DNA of 64,000 bases from Candidatus Roizmanbacteria bacterium RIFCSPLOWO2_01_FULL_39_19. GTDB taxonomy: Bacteria > Patescibacteriota > Microgenomatia > UBA1406 > HO2-37-13b. The stretch is from positions 16,046 to 80,045 of the forward strand of contig MGAM01000013.1 in assembly GCA_001789725.1 (NCBI GenBank). The letters run 5' to 3'. The position numbers and the translations under genes were made by a program. A model generated the notes under the pieces. It saw only the letters and a list, made by a program, of their open reading frames with translations. It had not been told where the DNA came from and did not search any database. Shown here in pieces: positions 57,626 through 64,000 of this stretch; the first letter of the stretch is position 1; each line of letters begins with the position of its first letter.

Positions 57626-58312
57626 TTAACTTTTTATCATAGCATCAAAAACTATTGGAGATTTATTTTTATTAGCTAGATCTTGAAGATGAGCCAATGT
57701 GTTTTCCATTGCTTCATTTACCTCAAATATAAACTTCTTACTGATAATTTTTTCTTCTCCGGTCAGCACAATCAGTTTGCTCTCGATATTACCTTTATGA
57801 ATTAATTTTTGCTTAGCATTTTCAAACTCTATAGCAAGTCTTGTTGTTCCTCTTGCATTAACAACAATCGGAAATCTGATATTCAGATCTGGTAATCTTG
57901 ATCCACCTTGATCAACGTTAAAAAATAGCTTGAAATGCATCGGCCCATTTCCTAATTTTATATTTACGCCTTTGATTACTTGAGGATAACCATATTGATT
58001 TGTTATTGTGAACTCTAAGTGTATACGAGTTCCCAGCAACGTAGGGCTTTTTACTATGCCCATAAAAGGACTTAAAGTCAAACTCATTTTATTATCAATA
58101 TTTCCCATACTACCATCACTCGAGAGTAGTTCTTGTGTTTGCTGTGCCACTAAGTCGGGGTAAACTTCGCTTGCCGTTCCAACGTATGCTTGATTAATTA
58201 CCAGGTCTCTAGAGACATTAACATTAACTTCCTTTTTATCTCCTAACTTAAGCGACGGGTTTAAGCTAAGTTTCTCAATATTTATTAATTTATCTACGGC
58301 GCTTATGCCCAT
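57626..58312 (-). CDS. hypothetical protein
   Basis: 228-aa ORF. Confidence 0.55.
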   Translation of the reverse strand: MGISAVDKLINIEKLSLNPSLKLGDKKEVNVNVSRDLVINQAYVGTASEVYPDLVAQQTQELLSSDGSMGNIDNKMSLTLSPFMGIVKSPTLLGTRIHLEFTITNQYGYPQVIKGVNIKLGNGPMHFKLFFNVDQGGSRLPDLNIRFPIVVNARGTTRLAIEFENAKQKLIHKGNIESKLIVLTGEEKIISKKFIFEVNEAMENTLAHLQDLANKNKSPIVFDAMIKS

Positions 58313-58330
58313 ATTGTAAATATTCCAAAA

Positions 58331-58753
58331 CTAGTTTTTAGTATAAGTTTTATCTATTAACCCTTTAAGTGATCGTACTAAGTTAACAATGGTTTGCATA
58401 ATCGGATTCATTTGTTTAGCAGTCGTTGGTCCGGCCGCATTACTCGCCATAGCAACGCCATAATGTCTGAAAACATCCTCCACAATTTTCCCAACAGTGC
58501 TCAATAAGTATTGATCCTTCTCTCTCTCAAGCCATTTAAGCTTCCAAAAAAGGTAAGCAGAAACAGTAAAGGTAGAGAGAATACTAATAATACCTGTTTT
58601 ATATTGCCATTCAGGTAGATCTGAGAACAAAAGTCGATTAAGAAGGTAAAGTGCAGCTCCTCCAGAAAATATAGGGACTATGGATCCTGTGTTTTTTTCA
58701 CGTAGTTTCTTAAATATCTCATCTTTTTTCATACCTACTTGTATAAATTTCAC
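58331..58753 (-). CDS. hypothetical membrane protein
   Basis: 140 aa, two TM segments. Confidence 0.55.
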   Translation of the reverse strand: MKFIQVGMKKDEIFKKLREKNTGSIVPIFSGGAALYLLNRLLFSDLPEWQYKTGIISILSTFTVSAYLFWKLKWLEREKDQYLLSTVGKIVEDVFRHYGVAMASNAAGPTTAKQMNPIMQTIVNLVRSLKGLIDKTYTKN

Positions 58754-58839
58754 TTGAGCAAGTAGTATATCATAGTTTAGGCTGTTATAAAAGAATAGTC
58801 ATTCTTGTCTCTATTTATTCTGCTCGCATTAAAGAGTTT

Positions 58840-59172
58840 TTATTTAGAGCCCTTCTCTTTGATCGGAAACAAGTATCGATATAGTGCTCCGCCGCCATAA
58901 AACACAAGAGGTGTTATTACAGCAATGCCAAGATAAATCCACATTAGTTTTTCAATATATTTATCAGTTTCTATATAGCCGAAACAAATGTCTATTTGAT
59001 CAATTCCCACTCTTTTAACGCATTTCCCGTATTCCTCGGTCAATCGAAGACTTTGCTCACTTCTGGTGCTAAGTATTTTTAATCCCAGTATCGCACTTAA
59101 GATTGTTACAAGCAGCACTAAAATATTTACCAATTTGTATAATCGTTGCCAACTCAATTGTCTTTTTTGCAT
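58840..59172 (-). CDS. hypothetical membrane protein
   Basis: 110 aa, TM segments at both ends. Confidence 0.5.
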   Translation of the reverse strand: MQKRQLSWQRLYKLVNILVLLVTILSAILGLKILSTRSEQSLRLTEEYGKCVKRVGIDQIDICFGYIETDKYIEKLMWIYLGIAVITPLVFYGGGALYRYLFPIKEKGSK

Positions 59173-59180
59173 ATTCTTTT

Positions 59181-59522
59181 TTAATCGATAGGATATTTTT
59201 TAAAACATTCATCTTTTGACTTACGGCGAAGTTCTTCATTCCGATCCGCATTAGCAAACGGCAAACTGCAGTCCTCTTTAAGCCCACGAACTTTACACTC
59301 ACTATCCCAATGCTCACTGTAAGCGCTGTCTGCGCCTGATAAACATATATTAAGATATGCCCTATTGGCAACTTTTTGTCTATCGGTTGCCTGCTGCTCT
59401 TTTTTTTGAAGATCTATTTTTGTCCATTCTTTTTGTGGCAAGAAAATCACAAAATAGTAGGCAGTCGATAAGGTGATAATAAGCATTGCCATGGAAAACA
59501 GGTTTTTACTATCAAACTTCAT
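59181..59522 (-). CDS. hypothetical Cys-containing membrane-anchored protein
   Basis: 113 aa, N-terminal TM, several Cys (CLSGAD..DSECKVRG..CSLPF..CFKKY). Confidence 0.5.
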   Translation of the reverse strand: MKFDSKNLFSMAMLIITLSTAYYFVIFLPQKEWTKIDLQKKEQQATDRQKVANRAYLNICLSGADSAYSEHWDSECKVRGLKEDCSLPFANADRNEELRRKSKDECFKKYPID

Positions 59523-59543
59523 AGACTTTTTAAAAAAACTAGA

Positions 59544-60302
59544 TTAATTTGCAACATGTTCGACATTACAGTTGTTACATGATGATGGTTTATCTCCAAA
59601 TTCTCTTGTTTCACCATAAATCGATTCGGCTACCACCCATAACTTATTTGAACCTTGAGCGCTCATTGGGCCAGCAGTACAGCTGGTATTATCCCCAACA
59701 GGTCGTTCTCCTGTCAGACTCATACTGCCGCCCCATAAGGTATACAAACATCGTTTTAAAACTTTATTTGCCGTTACTACAGCAGTAACAGAATTTCCAC
59801 TCCAATTAACTTCCCATGACGCCTCAAAGGGACGATTGTCTGGTGTTGGAGTCGGCGTTGGTTCTGGAGTAGTTGGTACTGTTGGAACGACTGTTGGAGT
59901 TGTTGTTGGCACCGATTGATTATTTGCCGACTGATTATTACTATTGTTTGAGGGTTGATTTGAGGAATTATTTTGAGGTGCTGATTGGTTATTGTTTGAA
60001 CTGTTTGCCTGTGGATTGCTTGACTGATTTTGTTGTGGTATAGCAGTTGGTGTAGGAGAGACGTAAGAACGCTTTTTGACTATCGTCGGTGTAGGGGTGT
60101 GAGATATTTTAATACTGATGCCCTCTACCTTACCACTTTGACTTCTTTTGCTGTCTGCTTTTTGAATCGGCTTCGTATTAACGAACTTCGCATGCAGTGT
60201 CACGACACTTACACCTGCCAAAAGCATGCCTATAGCAACTGTTACAAAAAGCTTGTTGTGTAAATAACTTAATAGGACAGTCTTTATTTTTATTTTCATC
60301 AT
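59544..60302 (-). CDS. secreted/anchored protein with Asn/Gln-Pro/Thr-rich linker
   Basis: N-terminal TM, SNNNQSAPQNNSSNQPSNNSNNQ tract, C-terminal Cys-containing domain. Confidence 0.6.
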   Translation of the reverse strand: MMKIKIKTVLLSYLHNKLFVTVAIGMLLAGVSVVTLHAKFVNTKPIQKADSKRSQSGKVEGISIKISHTPTPTIVKKRSYVSPTPTAIPQQNQSSNPQANSSNNNQSAPQNNSSNQPSNNSNNQSANNQSVPTTTPTVVPTVPTTPEPTPTPTPDNRPFEASWEVNWSGNSVTAVVTANKVLKRCLYTLWGGSMSLTGERPVGDNTSCTAGPMSAQGSNKLWVVAESIYGETREFGDKPSSCNNCNVEHVAN

Positions 60303-60363
60303 AGTTAATAGATCAAAATCTATACCTATAGTATATCAGACCTATAGAAACTTTTCAAGTTCA

Positions 60364-60387
60364 ATACTGTGCCTAAAAAAGCAGTAT
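60364..60387. promoter_or_regulatory. Inverted repeat ATACTG-N12-CAGTAT upstream of the XRE gene; extra CAGTAT half-site at 60425-60430
   Basis: Perfect 6-bp arms; third half-site abuts the ATG. Confidence 0.45.
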
Positions 60388-60430
60388 AAAGACGATATTT
60401 TATGGCTAAGGAAGGGAAAATAAGCAGTAT

Positions 60431-60655
60431 ATGACATATTACTATACAAACAAAATTAAAGAGGAGCTTGGAAATAACATAAAACAGTCAAGAAAAAAGC
60501 TAAAGAAGAAACAAGTTGAGATTGCCGTCGACGCAGGAGTCAATCCCAGTTACTACGGTAAAATTGAGCGTGGTTTAGTCAACCCATCGATCGAAAAAGT
60601 TTTTCGGATTGTAAAGGCACTAAGGGTTAAATCTTCAGACTTGCTTCCGTTCTAA
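60431..60655 (+). CDS. XRE-family HTH regulator
   Basis: LGNNIKQSRKKLKKKQVEIAVDAGVNPSYYGKIERGLVNPSIEKVFRIVKAL. Confidence 0.92.
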   Translation: MTYYYTNKIKEELGNNIKQSRKKLKKKQVEIAVDAGVNPSYYGKIERGLVNPSIEKVFRIVKALRVKSSDLLPF

Positions 60656-61093
60656 TAATCTTGTTTGCATAGAATAACTTGTATCCTTAATGATTTTATT
60701 TGTTTCGTCATGCGCAGTATCAGTGATAACTATGTTGATATCCTGTTGTTCGTTTTTTTCATCCCTACCAAATACACTTTTTTCCTTTCTTTCAAGATAC
60801 CATCGTGCTGTGGCAGTATCTTTTTCTTTTAAAATAGCAGTAGTAATCCTATTGGCAGCAACAAGTGTTAAATAAGCGCGCGCCGAGTCCATTTTTCGTC
60901 TAAAAACCTCATCAGATTCGTAATAATTGTAATAAGTCTGTTTTGAAATTGTAGCGTATTGACAGGCTGTTTCTATACTTAAACCACTTAATAACGCCTC
61001 TTCTAGTTTTTTGACAACGTATGGAAGAATAACTCGGGGTCTACCACCACCATTCTGTGAAATCTGTCCATTGGGAATTGTTTGAGCATGCAT
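60635..61093 (-). CDS. terminase small subunit-like HTH protein
   Basis: GRPRVILPYVVKKLEEALLSGLSIETACQYATISKQTYYNYYESDEVFRRKMDSAR. Confidence 0.65.
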   Translation of the reverse strand: MHAQTIPNGQISQNGGGRPRVILPYVVKKLEEALLSGLSIETACQYATISKQTYYNYYESDEVFRRKMDSARAYLTLVAANRITTAILKEKDTATARWYLERKEKSVFGRDEKNEQQDINIVITDTAHDETNKIIKDTSYSMQTRLLERKQV

Positions 61094-61140
61094 AACTATA
61101 TTTTACAATATTTAAGATACCGTTTATAATACAGTTTAAA

Positions 61141-61878
61141 TTGAAATGGCAAGATATGGAAGACATATTTAGTAATATTCCTATTGACTTACTTCGTCAA
61201 GAATTAGACGTTCTCAACGTTTTGTTAACCAAGCTTCAATATTCAAATGAAAAAAACAAGGTTACCAGTGCAGTAATTGATCTTGTCGTTGGAAAATACT
61301 TCGGAATGGGTGGTAGAACTGATTTAAGAAGAATTACTGAAATCTTAACTCGACTAAAAAACTTAAAGATTATAAAAAAAATAGCTAAGGGGCACCTTGA
61401 TGGTGCAAATACCATTATTAGTTTGACTATTGATAAAAAGGAATTAATTAATTATCAGGGCAAACTAGAACAAAAAATTGATAGTAAAACTCCCGCAGAA
61501 CAAAAACGATGGGTCGATTATGACTATGAAACCAAAACTATTAAATTAATACAGAGAAATCAGCAAGTCGTCGCACTCACATTCAGAAAACTCCCAAGCG
61601 GTGAAATGAGCGATCAAAATATCTTATTTGAAGCCGGATATGAATCATGGAAAAATGGGGTCACTCAGTTATCCAAAGATGACTGGCTAAAATTAGTCTT
61701 AGTGAAGGTAAAAAAAATTAAACGCAATATCGAGATTACACCAAAATGGTTTAAAAATACGCGTAGTAATTTAAGACGAACAATTGCAGACAGTGAAGCT
61801 AAAAATCTTATTATTGCTTTCGATTATGATCACGAAACGAAAATGTTCACTTTTGATATAATACAATCTCCTCTTTAA
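61141..61878 (+). CDS. hypothetical protein of the mobile module
   Basis: 245-aa ORF. Confidence 0.55.
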   Translation: MKWQDMEDIFSNIPIDLLRQELDVLNVLLTKLQYSNEKNKVTSAVIDLVVGKYFGMGGRTDLRRITEILTRLKNLKIIKKIAKGHLDGANTIISLTIDKKELINYQGKLEQKIDSKTPAEQKRWVDYDYETKTIKLIQRNQQVVALTFRKLPSGEMSDQNILFEAGYESWKNGVTQLSKDDWLKLVLVKVKKIKRNIEITPKWFKNTRSNLRRTIADSEAKNLIIAFDYDHETKMFTFDIIQSPL

Positions 61879-61982
61879 CTCCAAAAACAGCGTACACCAA
61901 GCCTTACACCCGGTGTAAGCCAATTTTGAGGCTAGAAATACCTATTGACAAGATATCGGTGTAACTCCATGGTTTTCCTCAT

Positions 61983-62222
61983 ATGGAAACAATGGTAGTA
62001 AAGGATATGGCGGTCGCCTCATTTCTTCTCTGTTCTGGTCAAGTTCGTTTAGTAAAAACAGAGAGAATAAACGAAAAACTTGTTTTATTCCATTTCTCAC
62101 CTAAAAAAATTGCAGAAAAACTTGTTGCTGATTTTTGGTCTGATCAAGCCATAGTTTCCCCACGAAAAGTATTTGAGGCAAGAAGAAGTCTTACAGATTT
62201 GATTTTTTCAGGATCACCATGA
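61983..62222 (+). CDS. hypothetical small protein
   Basis: 79-aa ORF, ATGA overlap with the next gene. Confidence 0.5.
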   Translation: METMVVKDMAVASFLLCSGQVRLVKTERINEKLVLFHFSPKKIAEKLVADFWSDQAIVSPRKVFEARRSLTDLIFSGSP

Positions 62223-62494
62223 TAACAGCAAAAGCAATCGAGGAATACCGCCAAATCTACAAAAAAGTATTCCGTGAGGACATTACTTATCAAGAAGCAG
62301 AGGAACAGGGAATGAGACTATTGGAAATGTTCAAAGTTATATATCGGCCGTTAAAAGTTAAAGATGACCGAAAGGGGGTGAAAAAAAATGAGCGATCCAG
62401 TATTCGACGAAATCGAGGTAAAAGAAGCTCAGGCGCCAGATCCGATTCCAGAAGGTCTTTACAAGGCTGTTATAGAAAATATTACAGCCGGTGA
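62219..62494 (+). CDS. hypothetical small protein
   Basis: AIEEYRQIYKKVFREDITYQEAEEQGMRLLEMFKVIYRPLK; the C-terminal third overlaps the next gene. Confidence 0.5.
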   Translation: MITAKAIEEYRQIYKKVFREDITYQEAEEQGMRLLEMFKVIYRPLKVKDDRKGVKKNERSSIRRNRGKRSSGARSDSRRSLQGCYRKYYSR

Positions 62495-62780
62495 TGGGAA
62501 CTTTGGTGCTTATTACAAAATCACCTTCCTCATCACAGAAGGAGACTTTAAAGACACTAAAAGGAACTTGGTCGCCAGTAAAAAAATAACGAAGTCGGCA
62601 AATGGGAAGAATTCCAAGCTCTTTAATATCATAAGAACCTTGGAGAAAAAAGAACCAGCCCCAGGAGAAAAATATAACGTGGGACGGTTATTGAGTAAAC
62701 CTTGTCAAATTTTGGTTAAGAACGACAAAGTTATCAACGAAGTGCAGTACCAGGTGGTAGCTGAGGTGATGTCAGCTTAA
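62388..62780 (+). CDS. DUF669-like (phage ssDNA-binding-type) protein
   Basis: IPEGLYKAVIENITAGDGNFGAYYKITFLITEGDFKDTKRNLVASKKI. Confidence 0.55.
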   Translation: MSDPVFDEIEVKEAQAPDPIPEGLYKAVIENITAGDGNFGAYYKITFLITEGDFKDTKRNLVASKKITKSANGKNSKLFNIIRTLEKKEPAPGEKYNVGRLLSKPCQILVKNDKVINEVQYQVVAEVMSA

Positions 62781-62828
62781 TGTGATTTCCTATATCGGAA
62801 GGTATGATTCCAGTCTTGCCTTCCGGGA

Positions 62829-63068
62829 ATGAGACCATATTTATTTTACCATACCATGGATTATCAAATCAAAGAAACCTTAATACAATTAGCTCAGATT
62901 GCTAAAGAAGCTCAACAGCAATCGGGCGTTCTTCGCAGTAAGATAACATTGCTTGATCCTCAAGCATATGCCACGATTGAAAAAATGTATATCAATGACC
63001 GGGAAGCACTTCTTTACATCGAGAGCACTCTTTGTGAGTTAATCGATAACCTAAATAATCATGAATAA
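62829..63068 (+). CDS. hypothetical small protein
   Basis: 79-aa ORF, overlaps the primase start by 8 nt. Confidence 0.5.
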   Translation: MRPYLFYHTMDYQIKETLIQLAQIAKEAQQQSGVLRSKITLLDPQAYATIEKMYINDREALLYIESTLCELIDNLNNHE

Positions 63069-64000
63069 TACTACTTTGTTCGATGCCGCTCTACATTATC
63101 ACAAACTTGGAAAATCAGTTTTTCCTGTGAGACAAGATAAAAAGCCTTTTATTGCCTGGAGAGAGTTTCAAACCCGATGTGCCAGCGAGAATGAGATCAA
63201 AGATTGGTGGAAAAAATATCCTGACGCTAACATCGCTTTACCAACGGGGGAGCTGAACAATTTAATAGTCATCGATATTGACATGCGACACAAAGGTTCA
63301 AATGAACTATTTAAAGACTTAAAAACTCCTTATTGTATTACCGGCAATGGCTGGCACTATTATTTTCAATATCAGGAAGGCATGACTAACAAAGCAGGAT
63401 TCCGTCAAGGGTATGATCTAAGAGGCGAAGGCGGCTTTGTGATTATCCCACCGAGTGTTCACCAGTCCGGTAAAAAATATGAATGGATCATTTCACTTGA
63501 AGATATAACACCGATTCCATTGCCGGATAACCTTTTACAACTCATTTACAGCGATCAAAACCAGAATAATAACAAATTTGACCCATTGCTATTGGAAGGC
63601 GTATCATCTGGTCAAAGGAACCAAACTGCCGCACAGGTGGCCGGCAAACTTCTTGCTCATATTCCTCAAGAAGAATGGTCAACAACAGCATGGTCTTTCT
63701 TTGATGCATGGAACCAACGCAATAATCCACCATTACCACAAACAGAACTCAAAAATGTTTTTTCTTCCATCGCTCAACGCGAGCGAATCAAACCCAAAAC
63801 TATCTCCATCCCAGTAACGCTTGAAAAAGATAATGAACAATCCAGCATAACAGAGGATAAAACGAAAGGTTCAGTTAAGCCAAAAAGCCGGTTATTCCAC
63901 CCAGCACTAACTATTGATATTCGCAATCAAGTGATAATTACTTGTTTTCCAAAGACAATTGCTAATTTTGACAAAAATAAATTTCGATTAGAGGAAGCTA
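63061..64000 (+). CDS. bifunctional DNA primase/polymerase (PrimPol) N-terminus, incomplete at window end
   Basis: MNNTTLFDAALHYHKLGKSVFPVRQDKKPFIAWREFQ...NIALPTGELNNLIVIDIDMRH...GGFVIIPPSVH; open to base 64000; not in the ORF track. Confidence 0.88.
   Translation, partial: MNNTTLFDAALHYHKLGKSVFPVRQDKKPFIAWREFQTRCASENEIKDWWKKYPDANIALPTGELNNLIVIDIDMRHKGSNELFKDLKTPYCITGNGWHYYFQYQEGMTNKAGFRQGYDLRGEGGFVIIPPSVHQSGKKYEWIISLEDITPIPLPDNLLQLIYSDQNQNNNKFDPLLLEGVSSGQRNQTAAQVAGKLLAHIPQEEWSTTAWSFFDAWNQRNNPPLPQTELKNVFSSIAQRERIKPKTISIPVTLEKDNEQSSITEDKTKGSVKPKSRLFHPALTIDIRNQVIITCFPKTIANFDKNKFRLEEA

Noticed and set aside
1-64000. CRISPR arrays, rRNA and tRNA genes
   Set aside because: No regularly spaced direct repeats with unique spacers, and no rRNA or tRNA signature noticed by eye. 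A tRNAscan/Infernal run would be decisive; absence is not proven here.

Overview
AT-rich 64 kb bacterial window. Gene content (small proteome, short IF-2, membrane glycosyltransferases, many tiny accessory genes, GIY-YIG/hairpin repeats) looks like a Patescibacteria/CPR (Microgenomates-like) chromosome; this is an inference from style, with no rRNA or marker phylogeny behind it. Four blocks. (1) ~0-9 kb: accessory and partly decaying genes (PIG-L deacetylase, hydrolases, frameshifted deaminase and alpha/beta hydrolase, peptide deformylase, GH63-like glucosidase, DinB/ClbS-like, ZIP transporter). (2) ~9-45 kb: core/surface genes (glycosyltransferases, an 1177-aa repeat surface protein, a beta-helix protein, a DUF1573/CcdA/Crp-Fnr/VKOR thiol-redox cluster, family-4 UDG, TypA, enolase, Y-family polymerase, RmuC, HicAB, DHH-like protein, IF-2, NusA). 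(3) ~45-56 kb: a run of small accessory genes separated by recurring intergenic modules, plus a hairpin-flanked GIY-YIG gene and an IS3-type element that truncates a P1-family peptidase gene. (4) ~56-64 kb: an M49-like HExxH protein followed by a plasmid/phage-like module (XRE regulator, terminase-small-like HTH, DUF669-like protein, and a PrimPol N-terminus running off the window, absent from the ORF track). Strongest findings: two perfect TGTGA-N6-TCACA sites, both with identical class-II spacing (-41.5) to a -10 box, flanking a Crp/Fnr gene with the matching recognition helix; the cassette-like array with eight copies of a shared intergenic module; two 186-bp near-identical MITE-like elements; an SOS-type palindrome embedded in a consensus promoter upstream of a Y-family polymerase; and a DHH-family protein with DHH changed to DRR in the nusA-infB cluster.
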